The notes below the pieces were generated by a model. The model ran no database searches. It saw only the letters and a program-made list of their open reading frames with translations, and had not been told where the DNA came from. The translations under genes and the position numbers were made by a program. From Kitasatospora setae KM-6054 (GTDB taxonomy: Bacteria > Actinomycetota > Actinomycetes > Streptomycetales > Streptomycetaceae), in assembly GCF_000269985.1 (NCBI RefSeq), contig NC_016109.1, forward strand, positions 2,542,001 through 2,606,000: 64,000 bases of DNA, given 5' to 3'. The stretch's first letter is position 1. Every line of letters starts with the position of its first letter. Shown piece by piece: positions 57,048 to 64,000 of the stretch.

Positions 57048-60000
57048 TCACCCGCCGTCGTAGAACAGCCGCTCCACCACCCGGCGGGCCCGGCGCGTCG
57101 TCCGCCGGTACTCGTCGACCAGCTCCCCCGAGTGCCCCACCCCGTAGCCCAGGTAGCGCGCCACCCCGGCGAGCTCCCGGGCGTCACCGGGGAAGCTGTC
57201 GCCGGCCCGGCCGCGCACCAGCATGACCGCGGCCCGGACCCGGGAGGCCAGCACCCAGGCGGCGTCCAGCACCCGGGCGTCCTCGGGGGCGACCAGGCCC
57301 GCCTCGGTCGCGGCGGCCAGCGCGGCCCTGGTCCGGGTGGTGCGCAGGCCGGGCACCTGGTGGCCGTGCCGGAGCTGGAGCAGCTGCACCGTCCACTCGA
57401 CGTCGGCCAGCCCGCCGCGGCCGATCTTGGTGTGGGTGGTGGGGTCGGCGCCGCGCGGCAGCCGCTCGGACTCGATCCGGGCCTTGATCCGGCGGATCTC
57501 CAGCAGGTCCCGGTCGGGGACGCCCGCCGCGGGGTAGCGCAGCGGGTCGATCAGCTCGCGGAACCGCCCGCCCAGCCCGGGGTCGCCGGCCATCGCCTCG
57601 GCCCGCAGCAGCGCCTGGCTCTCCCAGGCGTGCGACCAGCGCGCGTAGTAGGCCGCGTACGAGCTGAGGGTGCGCACCAGCGGGCCGTTGCGGCCCTCCG
57701 GCCGCAGGTCGGCGTCGACCAGCAGCGGGGGCTCGACGGAGGGCGCGGAGAGCAGCGTGCGCAGTTCGCCGACGATCTCGCGGGCGGCCCTCGCGGCGTC
57801 CTCGTCGGAGGCGCCGGGCAGCGGCTCGTGGACGAAGAGCACGTCGGCGTCGGAGCCGTAGCCGAGCTCGTGGCCGCCGAACCGGCCCATCGCGATGATC
57901 GCGATCCGGGTCGGCGGTTCGCCGTTGCGGGCCGCCCAGCCGTCGCTCGCGGCGCGCAGCGCGCCTTGGAGGGTGGCGGCGGTGATCGAGGTGAGCGCCT
58001 CGCCGGCCAGGTCGAGGGCGCGGGCCGGGTCCTCGTCGAGCCGGCCGAGCACGTCGGCGGCGGCGGTGCGGAACAGCTCGCGGCGCCGGACGGCCCGGGC
58101 GGCGGCGACCCCGGCGGCGGGGGTGCCGGCCCGGCCGACGGCGGCCAGCACCTCGGCCTCCAAGGCGGCCAGGCCGCGCGGGACGAGCCCGCCGGCGTCG
58201 CCGAGCATGGCGACCGCCTCGGGGGCGCGCAGCAGCAGGTCGGGGGCGAGCCGCCCGGCGGAGAGCACCCGGGCGAGCTGTTCGGCGGCGGCGCCCCCGT
58301 CGCGCAGCAGCCGCAGGTACCAGGGGGTGCGGCCGAGCGCGTCGGAGACCCGGCGGAAGTTGAGCAGCCCGGCGTCGGGGTCGGCGGAGTCGGCGAACCA
58401 GCCGAGCAGCACCGGCAGCAGGGTGCGCTGGATCGCGGCCTTGCGGCTGACCCCGGAGGCCAGCGCGGAGATGTGCCGCAGCGCGGCGGCCGGGTCGGCG
58501 TAGCCGAGCGCGGCGAGCCGCTGCTTGGCGGCCTCGGCGCTGAGCCCGGCGGCGCCGGAGCCGGTGACCCGCAGTTCGGCGACCGGCAGTTCGGCGACGG
58601 CGTCCAGCAGCGGCCGGTAGAACAGCCGCTCGTGCAGCCGCCGGACCTCCACCGCCTGCCGCTTCCACTCGCGCTGGAGCGCCGCGACCGGGTCGTCCCT
58701 GGTCTCCCCGCCGATCAGCGGGGCCATGGTGCGGGCGAGCCGGCGCAGGTCGGCGGGGTCGGTGGGCATCAGGTGGGTGCGGCGCAGCCGCTGGAGCTGG
58801 ATCCGGTGCTCCAGGGTGCGCAGGAAGCGGTAGGCGGTGTCCAGCGCGGCGGCGTCGGCCCGTCCGACGTAGCCGCCGGCGCTGAGCGCGGCCAGCGCCT
58901 CCAGGGTGTTGCCGCTGCGCAGTGCCTCGTCGGTGCGGCCGTGCACGAGCTGGAGCAGTTGGACGGCGAACTCGACGTCGCGCAGGCCGCCGGGGCCGAG
59001 CTTCAGCTGCCGGTCGAGTTCGCCGGCCGGGATCGCGTCGACCACCCGGCGGCGCATCTGCTGGACGTCGGCGACGAAGTTCTCCCGGGCGGCGGCCTGC
59101 CAGACCAGCGGGGCGACGGCCTCGGCGTAGGCGCGGCCGAGGTCGGGGTCGCCGGCGATCGGGCGGGCCTTGAGCAGGGCCTGGAACTCCCAGGTCTTGG
59201 CCCAGCGCTGGTAGTAGGCGAGGTGGCTGGCGAGGGTGCGCACCAGCGGGCCGTTGCGGCCCTCGGGGCGGAGGTTGGCGTCGACCGGCCAGATGGTGCC
59301 CTCGCCGGTGGTGTCGGAGCACAGCCGCATGGCGTGCGCGGCGAGCCGGGTGGCGGCCTGGACGGCCCGCTGCTCGTCGGCGCCCTCCCGGGCCTCGGCG
59401 ACGAAGATCACGTCGACGTCGGAGACGTAGTTGAGCTCCCGGCCGCCGCACTTGCCCATCCCGATCACGGCGAGCCGGCAGGCCGCGGCGGCGTCCGGGT
59501 CCTGTTCGGCGGCGATGTCGAGGGCGGTCTGCAGGGTGGCGCCGGCCAGGTCGGCGAGTTCGGCGGCGGTCTGCGGCAGGTCGGTGGTGCCGGACAGGTC
59601 GCGGGCGGCGATGGCGAGCAGGCAGCGCCGGTAGGCGGCGCGCAGCGCGTCGGCCCGGTCGGCGGCCTCCTCGGACCACACCCGGCGGGTGAGCTCGCCG
59701 AGGAACTCGCCGCGTCCGGGGTGGATGTCGCGCAGTTCGAAGGAGACCAGGGCGTGCCAGTCGCGGGGGTGCCGGGCCAGGTGGTCGGCGAGCGCGGTGG
59801 AGGCGCCGAGGACGCCGAGCAGCCGGTCGCGCAGCGGCTTGGAGGTGGTCAGGGTGTCGCGCAGGGTGTGCCGCTCGTGCGGGTCGAGCGCCTCCAGCAG
59901 CCGGGCCAGGCCGAGCAGCGCCTGGTCGGGGTCAGCGGCGGCGCCGATCGCGTCCAGCAGCACCGGGTCGGCGGCGAGGCCGTGCAGCGCCGGTTCGTCG

Positions 60001-60092
60001 AGCAGCCGCACCGCCTGGTCGGGGTCGGAGAACCCGCGCCGCACCAGTCGGGTCTCCAGCCGGCTGATCCGGCTCCCGGACCGTTCCTCCAC
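57048..60092 (-). CDS. glnE: Glutamine synthetase adenylyltransferase/deadenylase
   Basis: The GTG at 60092 gives 1014 residues, the usual GlnE length. There are two nucleotidyltransferase domains: AVIGMGKCGGRELNYVSDVDVIFVAE in the N-terminal (deadenylylating) half and AIIAMGRFGGHELGYGSDADVLFVHE in the C-terminal (adenylylating) half. Each is followed by the repeated VDANLRPEGRNGPLVRTL or VDADLRPEGRNGPLVRTL and GGLRDVEF or GGLADVEW. The enzyme adjusts glutamine synthetase activity to nitrogen supply. Upstream in-frame codons up to 60245 are Arg-rich, overlap simple repeats and are not used. No glnA is adjacent, but amtB-glnK lie about 10 kb away. Confidence 0.96.
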   Translation of the reverse strand: MEERSGSRISRLETRLVRRGFSDPDQAVRLLDEPALHGLAADPVLLDAIGAAADPDQALLGLARLLEALDPHERHTLRDTLTTSKPLRDRLLGVLGASTALADHLARHPRDWHALVSFELRDIHPGRGEFLGELTRRVWSEEAADRADALRAAYRRCLLAIAARDLSGTTDLPQTAAELADLAGATLQTALDIAAEQDPDAAAACRLAVIGMGKCGGRELNYVSDVDVIFVAEAREGADEQRAVQAATRLAAHAMRLCSDTTGEGTIWPVDANLRPEGRNGPLVRTLASHLAYYQRWAKTWEFQALLKARPIAGDPDLGRAYAEAVAPLVWQAAARENFVADVQQMRRRVVDAIPAGELDRQLKLGPGGLRDVEFAVQLLQLVHGRTDEALRSGNTLEALAALSAGGYVGRADAAALDTAYRFLRTLEHRIQLQRLRRTHLMPTDPADLRRLARTMAPLIGGETRDDPVAALQREWKRQAVEVRRLHERLFYRPLLDAVAELPVAELRVTGSGAAGLSAEAAKQRLAALGYADPAAALRHISALASGVSRKAAIQRTLLPVLLGWFADSADPDAGLLNFRRVSDALGRTPWYLRLLRDGGAAAEQLARVLSAGRLAPDLLLRAPEAVAMLGDAGGLVPRGLAALEAEVLAAVGRAGTPAAGVAAARAVRRRELFRTAAADVLGRLDEDPARALDLAGEALTSITAATLQGALRAASDGWAARNGEPPTRIAIIAMGRFGGHELGYGSDADVLFVHEPLPGASDEDAARAAREIVGELRTLLSAPSVEPPLLVDADLRPEGRNGPLVRTLSSYAAYYARWSHAWESQALLRAEAMAGDPGLGGRFRELIDPLRYPAAGVPDRDLLEIRRIKARIESERLPRGADPTTHTKIGRGGLADVEWTVQLLQLRHGHQVPGLRTTRTRAALAAATEAGLVAPEDARVLDAAWVLASRVRAAVMLVRGRAGDSFPGDARELAGVARYLGYGVGHSGELVDEYRRTTRRARRVVERLFYDGG

Positions 60093-60170
60093 CGTGTTCC
60101 CGCCTCCCGTGACCGTCCTGTCCGAAGGGTACGTTCCCGCTTCCCCCGCGCGCCCGCCGTGACGCACCGT

Positions 60171-60235
60171 CCACCGCTTCCCCGCCCACCGCTTTCCCGT
60201 CCACCGCTTCCCCCCGTCCACCGCTTCCCCGCCCG
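60171..60235. repeat. Four tandem copies of CCACCGCTTCCCCG-type unit
   Basis: CCACCGCTT starts at 60171, 60186, 60201 and 60218 with C/T-rich tails, an imperfect 15-17 bp repeat. It lies between the divergent glnE and acyltransferase genes. No promoter pair could be separated from the repeat. Confidence 0.7.
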
Positions 60236-60273
60236 GCCGTGACACCGCCCGGGGGCGGCTCGTTGGCCACGGG

Positions 60274-61422
60274 GTGACCCCCCTGCGGATACCCGCCCGC
60301 CTCCCCTCGCTGACCGGCCTGCGCTTCCCGGCCGCGCTGCTGGTGGTCTGCTACCACCTGTCCCGCCAGGTCGGCGCCCTGCCGGTGCTCAGTCCGCTGG
60401 CCTGGTACGGGCGTTCGGGGGTGACGTTCTTCTTCGTGCTGTCGGGCTTCGTGCTGGCCTGGACGTACGCCGACTCCCCCGTCCCGGCCGGCCGGTTCTA
60501 CCGGCGGCGGCTGGCCCGGATCTGGCCGCTGCACGCGCTGACCACCGGCGCCTCGCTGGCGGTGTTCGCGGCGCTGGGCGCGGCGGTGCCGGTGGCGGCG
60601 GCGCTGTGGTCGCTGCCGCTGCTGCACCCGTGGGGGCGGGCGACGGTGATGGGCGGCAACCCGGCGGGCTGGTCGCTGGGCGACGAGGGCTGGTTCTACC
60701 TGCTGTTCCCGCTGCTGCTGCGGCTGCGTCCCGGCCGGCGGGCGGCGGCGCTGTGCTGCGCGGCGGGGCCGCTGCTGTGGCTGGCGGGTTCGGCGGTGGC
60801 CGATCCGGGGCTGCGGAGCTGGCTGCTGGACTACCTGCCGCTGAGCCGGACCCCGCAGTTCCTGCTGGGCGTGGCGCTGGGCCTGGCCGTCCGCCGCGGC
60901 CGGCTGCCCCGGCTGCGGCCGCTGCCGGCGGCGCTCGCGGTGGCGGCCTTCCACCTGGCGCTGGTGCCCTGGCACCTGGCCGTCCCCGACCGGCTCTGGT
61001 ACGGCCCGTACAGCGCCTCGCAGTTGCTCTCCGCGCCGCTGTTCGGGGCGCTGGTCGCCGCCCTCGCGCAGGCCGACCTGCGCGGGCCGGGGCCGCTGGG
61101 GCGGCGGGGCTGGACGGTGCTCGGCGACTGGTCGTTCGCCTGGTACCTGGTGCACGAGATCACCTTCCGCCCCTGGCTGCACCGCTACGGCCACCCGGCC
61201 CCCGGCCTGCCCACCGCCGCCGTCTGGCTGCTGCTGGCCGGCGGCTCGCTGGCGCTGGCCGGCGCCCTGCACCGCTGGGTCGAGCGCCCGCTGGAGCGCC
61301 TGCTGCGCGGCCGCCGGTCCGCGTCCCCGGGCGCGACGGGGCCGCACCACCCGCTTCCGGCTGGGGTGGTGCGGCCCGGGTCGCGCGCTCAGAGGTCCGA
61401 GGAGTCGTCCTCGTTGATGTAG
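60274..61422 (+). CDS. Acyltransferase family 3 membrane protein
   Basis: The GTG start gives 382 residues. LPSLTGLRFPAALLVVCYHLSRQ carries the conserved His of helix 1. RSGVTFFFVLSGFVLAWTYAD, FYRRRLARIWPLHAL and the GW-FY stretch SLGDEGWFYLLFPLLLR are family hallmarks. About ten membrane helices follow. Such enzymes O-acetylate cell-surface sugars, lipids or antibiotics. The last 30 codons form a 14-bp hairpin and overlap the end of the convergent secreted-protein gene by 34 bases, so the C-terminal tail is unconstrained or the hairpin is multi-functional. Confidence 0.92.
   Translation: MTPLRIPARLPSLTGLRFPAALLVVCYHLSRQVGALPVLSPLAWYGRSGVTFFFVLSGFVLAWTYADSPVPAGRFYRRRLARIWPLHALTTGASLAVFAALGAAVPVAAALWSLPLLHPWGRATVMGGNPAGWSLGDEGWFYLLFPLLLRLRPGRRAAALCCAAGPLLWLAGSAVADPGLRSWLLDYLPLSRTPQFLLGVALGLAVRRGRLPRLRPLPAALAVAAFHLALVPWHLAVPDRLWYGPYSASQLLSAPLFGALVAALAQADLRGPGPLGRRGWTVLGDWSFAWYLVHEITFRPWLHRYGHPAPGLPTAAVWLLLAGGSLALAGALHRWVERPLERLLRGRRSASPGATGPHHPLPAGVVRPGSRAQRSEESSSLM
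61339..61377. terminator. 14-bp perfect hairpin inside the acyltransferase 3' end
   Basis: GGGCCGCACCACCC (61339-61352) pairs with GGGTGGTGCGGCCC (61364-61377) around an 11-base loop. It lies inside the acyltransferase frame and 12 bases beyond the stop of the convergent gene (61389). It probably terminates the leftward gene and possibly both. Confidence 0.75.
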
Positions 61423-62570
61423 CTGTAGAAGACGCCGAGGTCGTAGCCGTCCTTGTCGGTGTCGAACTTGATGGTCAGGTCGGTGTCGCCGGGGCGCAGG
61501 TAGTCGGAGATGTCCCAGCGGTTGGAGTCGTAGCCGAAGTTGTTGCGGTAGTACGGGCTGCGGGCGAACTGGTCGGCCGGCGTCAGCTCCTCGATGGTCG
61601 AGTTGAAGGCGTCGTCCGGCTGGTGGTTCGGGTCGCTGAACAGCGTCTCGGGGCCGTTGGTGGACTTCACCTTGAGGGTGTCGCCGGTCCACTTCAGGTC
61701 GCCGTCGTAGACCACGAACCCGAGCTTGCCCTTCACCTTCGCCAGGTTCTGCGGGGTCTTCAGGCCCTCCAGCTTGAACTCGCGCTCCGGGCTGTCGGGC
61801 AGCTCGACCTGGAAGCCGTCCCACAGGTTGATCTGCCGCAGCGGCTTGCACGGGTTCTCGTACGCCACCACGATCGTCCAGCCGCCCCAGCTGTGCGGCT
61901 TCACCACCGAGTCCATGTCGGCGACGGTGTAGGTGCCGTTGCCGTGCGCCTTCACCAGCTCGGTGATGTCCGCGGAGGCCTGGTAGCTGCTCTCCTGGTC
62001 GGTGGTGATGTAGCCGATCGACGGCTGGTCGTTGGCGATGTTGGTGTACTGCGCGTCGCCGGGCAGCTTCAGGTAGACCTCGTCGATCTGGCTCTCCGGC
62101 AGCACGGTGTCGCCGATGCCCCGGGTGCCGCCCCAGTACAGCCGGGCGTACTTGACCGTGGAGCCGTCGATCAGGCCGAGGTCGGCCGAGCTGGCCGAGT
62201 AGATGGGGTCGCCGAACGGGCCGATCGAACCCGGGTCGATGTTGACGTACTTCATCTCGTAGTTGTTGTTGATCGGCCGACTGCCCGCCCCGGTGCGGGC
62301 CTCCTCGCACGGCGGCTGCGCCGGGTCGACCGGCGGCTTGGTCTCGTCGCAGGTCATCAGCGAGTTGCTGATCCGCGTGATCGAGCCGTGGAACTCGCCG
62401 GAGAAGCGGGTCTTGAACGGCAGCGGGTTGGAGGCGACGGTGTTCGCCCGGTGCGTCGTCGTCCTCCCGGAGCCGCGCGCGTCCGCCGCCCCTCCCGTCA
62501 CCAGCAGTTGCGCGGCCAGCGTCGCGAGCACGGCACCAGAAATACCGACCCGGCGTGCAGTGGAGCCCAT
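61389..62570 (-). CDS. Secreted protein of unknown function (adhesin-head-like)
   Basis: The 393-residue protein follows a GAGAGGG site. A signal peptide (ISGAVLATLAAQLLVTGGAADA) is followed by a beta-rich domain with FHGSITRISNSLMTC, INNNYEMKYVNIDPGS, ARLYWGGTRGIGD, WGGWTIVVAYENP and VYDGDLKWTGD. This pattern is shared with the N-terminal domain of large actinomycete surface proteins with DUF11 repeats, but here no repeats or anchor follow, so it would be released. The C-terminus ends YINEDDSSDL. Function is unknown; cell-surface or matrix binding is possible. Confidence 0.75.
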   Translation of the reverse strand: MGSTARRVGISGAVLATLAAQLLVTGGAADARGSGRTTTHRANTVASNPLPFKTRFSGEFHGSITRISNSLMTCDETKPPVDPAQPPCEEARTGAGSRPINNNYEMKYVNIDPGSIGPFGDPIYSASSADLGLIDGSTVKYARLYWGGTRGIGDTVLPESQIDEVYLKLPGDAQYTNIANDQPSIGYITTDQESSYQASADITELVKAHGNGTYTVADMDSVVKPHSWGGWTIVVAYENPCKPLRQINLWDGFQVELPDSPEREFKLEGLKTPQNLAKVKGKLGFVVYDGDLKWTGDTLKVKSTNGPETLFSDPNHQPDDAFNSTIEELTPADQFARSPYYRNNFGYDSNRWDISDYLRPGDTDLTIKFDTDKDGYDLGVFYSYINEDDSSDL

Positions 62571-62581
62571 GTCACCCTCTC

Positions 62582-62623
62582 GTGTTCGATCGTCCGGACA
62601 GTCGTCCGCGCCCCATCGAACAC
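62582..62623. promoter_or_regulatory. Inverted repeat GTGTTCGAT...ATCGAACAC upstream of the secreted protein
   Basis: Perfect 9-bp arms (62582-62590 and 62615-62623) are separated by 24 bases, 12 bases before the start codon of the leftward gene. Depending on where transcription begins it could be an operator or a 5' leader hairpin. Confidence 0.5.
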
Positions 62624-62643
62624 AACGGATAGTCACATGGTCG

Positions 62644-64000
62644 TCACCCTCCGCCATCCGTGGGCGCGCCGCCCACCAGCGCCGGAACGGCCTCCCGCAG
62701 CCGCTCCCGCAGCGCCGCCACCGGCACCGGGAGCGCCCGGGCCAGCGTCTCCAGCCCCAGGTACAGCTCGTCGACCCGCCCGGTCGGTGGGCCGGCGGCC
62801 AGGAACCGCTCCAGCGCGGCCGCGGCCTCCGCCCCGGCCGGCACCGCCGCGTACGCGAGCACCAGGTCGCCGAGGCTGTGGACGTCGCCCGGACCGACCA
62901 GCTCGACCACCCGGGCCAGCAGCTCCGCCCCGCCCGGCAGGCCGAGCGCGCGCAGGACCACGGCCTTCTCGTACGCGCACCAGGAGTCCTCCGGGTCCAG
63001 CCCGACCGCCCGGTCGAGATCGGCCAGCGCCTCCTCGTACCGCCCCAGCAGCCGGAACGCTTCGCCCCGCCCACAGCGCACGGACGCACTCCCCGGCTCC
63101 AGCTCCACCGCCCGGTCGAAGTCCGCCAGCGCCTCCGCGTGGCGGCCGAGCGTCTTGAGCACCGCACCCCGGCACCCGTACGCCCAGGAACCCGCGCGCT
63201 CGGCCGCCACCGCCCGGTCCAGGTCGGCCAGCGCCTCCGGCCGGCGGGCCGCCGCCAGGTGGGCGGAGGCGCGCAGGCGGTGGGCGACGGCTCGGGAGGG
63301 GCGGTCCAGTGCCCCGCCGGCGAGCAGTGCCGTGAGGGCGGCCGGGCCGGGCTCCGGGGTGTCCAAGGCCGCCGACAGCCGTTCGCCCCAGGCCAGTACG
63401 TCCGGCGCGTCGGTGTCCTGGCCCGCCCGGAGCAGCATCCGTACCCAGCGGCGCAGCACCGCGGCGCCCCGCTCGTGGGCGTCCAGGAGTTCGCGCAGGG
63501 CCGGGCCGAGTGCCCGCCCGGGGTCGGCGCACAGCCGGTGGTAGGTCTCCTGGAGCCGGTGGGAGCGCCAGCGCTCGTCCTGCCAGCGCTCCGACTCCCG
63601 TCCGTCGCAGGGGAGTTCGGCGCGCCGGTGGGCGAAGGTCTCGGCGAGCCCGGTGTGCTGGCGCTGCCAGCGGGTGGGCCACTCGGCGCGTTGGCGGCGG
63701 AGCATCGCCGTCCGGACCACCTCGTGGTAGTGCCAGCGGCCGGAGCGCTCGATGACGAACGGCAACGACCGCAGCCAGCCGAAGAGTTCGCGCGCCTCCT
63801 CGTCGTCGACCGCCGCCCGGTACACGTCCTCGTCGAGTTCCTGCGGCAGCGCGCAGGCCAGCGCGGCGGCCCGGCGGGCCGGGTGGGTCTCCCACTTCAG
63901 GAAGCGCTCGACGGCGGTGCCGCTCGGGTCGTCGACGTCGGCCGCGCCGGCCGGGTTGCCCTCGGCGAGGGTGGAGACCAGCAGCGGCAGGCGGCCGGAC
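62644..64000 (-). CDS. STAND-type ATPase/TPR protein (C-terminal part)
   Basis: The visible 451 residues are the C-terminal part of a larger protein entering from the right edge. The right end (LVSTLAEGNPAGA, VERFLKWETHPARRAAALACALPQELDEDVYRAAV) resembles the winged-helix region after a STAND/NB-ARC ATPase. SGRWHYHEVVRTAMLRRQR and WQRQHTGLAETF follow. From about the middle there are TPR units: RPEALADLDRAVAAERAGSW, HAEALADFDRAVELEPGSASV and YEEALADLDRAVGLDPEDSW. Such proteins are regulators or scaffolds. The ATPase motifs are outside the window, so the class is an inference. Confidence 0.75.
   Translation of the reverse strand, partial: SGRLPLLVSTLAEGNPAGAADVDDPSGTAVERFLKWETHPARRAAALACALPQELDEDVYRAAVDDEEARELFGWLRSLPFVIERSGRWHYHEVVRTAMLRRQRAEWPTRWQRQHTGLAETFAHRRAELPCDGRESERWQDERWRSHRLQETYHRLCADPGRALGPALRELLDAHERGAAVLRRWVRMLLRAGQDTDAPDVLAWGERLSAALDTPEPGPAALTALLAGGALDRPSRAVAHRLRASAHLAAARRPEALADLDRAVAAERAGSWAYGCRGAVLKTLGRHAEALADFDRAVELEPGSASVRCGRGEAFRLLGRYEEALADLDRAVGLDPEDSWCAYEKAVVLRALGLPGGAELLARVVELVGPGDVHSLGDLVLAYAAVPAGAEAAAALERFLAAGPPTGRVDELYLGLETLARALPVPVAALRERLREAVPALVGGAPTDGGG

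Overview
The window is very GC-rich (my impression is above 70 percent) with strong third-position G/C bias, GTG and TTG starts, many 4-bp ATGA/GTGA gene overlaps and typical actinomycete families: an AfsA-family butenolide synthase, a SARP-STAND regulator, XRE/DUF397 pairs, a DUF1023 hydrolase, GlnE and secreted starch hydrolases. It is best read as chromosomal DNA of the Streptomyces/Kitasatospora group. No rRNA, tRNA, insertion sequence, CRISPR array or phage module was recognised. Both ends cut a gene.

Left third. Positions 1-7171 form one leftward operon: AfsA-family synthase, HAD phosphatase, FAD monooxygenase, MMPL transporter, NAD-dependent epimerase/reductase and a secreted hydrolase. 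All but one junction overlap. Its content fits biosynthesis and export of a small butyrolactone, butenolide or furan-type signal. A large SARP-STAND regulator is divergent from it at 7437-10613. Next comes tetR - GPH-type transporter - sphingosine-phosphate-lyase-like enzyme (10728-14298). Two regulator/transporter pairs follow: padR/MATE around a 43-bp palindrome, and tetR/DHA2 efflux around two matched operators, with a carotenoid-desaturase-like FAD gene between them.

Middle. Positions 20605-23810 hold an ESX-like protein, a WXG-plus-DUF1023 hydrolase and two paralogous small proteins, one of them a lipoprotein; this looks like a type VII secreted lipase with candidate immunity proteins. 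Single genes follow: a glutamate-type binding lipoprotein, a SpoIIE-type phosphatase, a P450, an ArsC-like protein and a siderophore-interacting protein. Two DUF1152 genes with long identical DNA tracts bracket 29-34.6 kb. Between them lie a Nudix remnant, an XRE/DUF397 pair and a tightly overlapping operon ending in a second-type hemC. A 14-bp tandem repeat array (35257-35432) separates this from an alcohol dehydrogenase - SDR - TetR block with paired operators, a hemerythrin-type protein, an esterase lipoprotein and another SDR.

Right third. This is a nutrient-acquisition region: alpha-amylase, M4 metalloprotease and a 1852-residue two-module amylopullulanase surround a macrolide-type glycosyltransferase and the amtB-glnK operon. 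The two starch genes share CTGCAAG/GCAAG motifs at their promoters, so one repressor probably controls both. amtB carries Glu in place of the first of the twin pore histidines. PAP2 phosphatase, glnE, an acyltransferase, a secreted protein and a TPR protein close the window. Several convergent pairs are separated by long perfect hairpins that look like bidirectional terminators.
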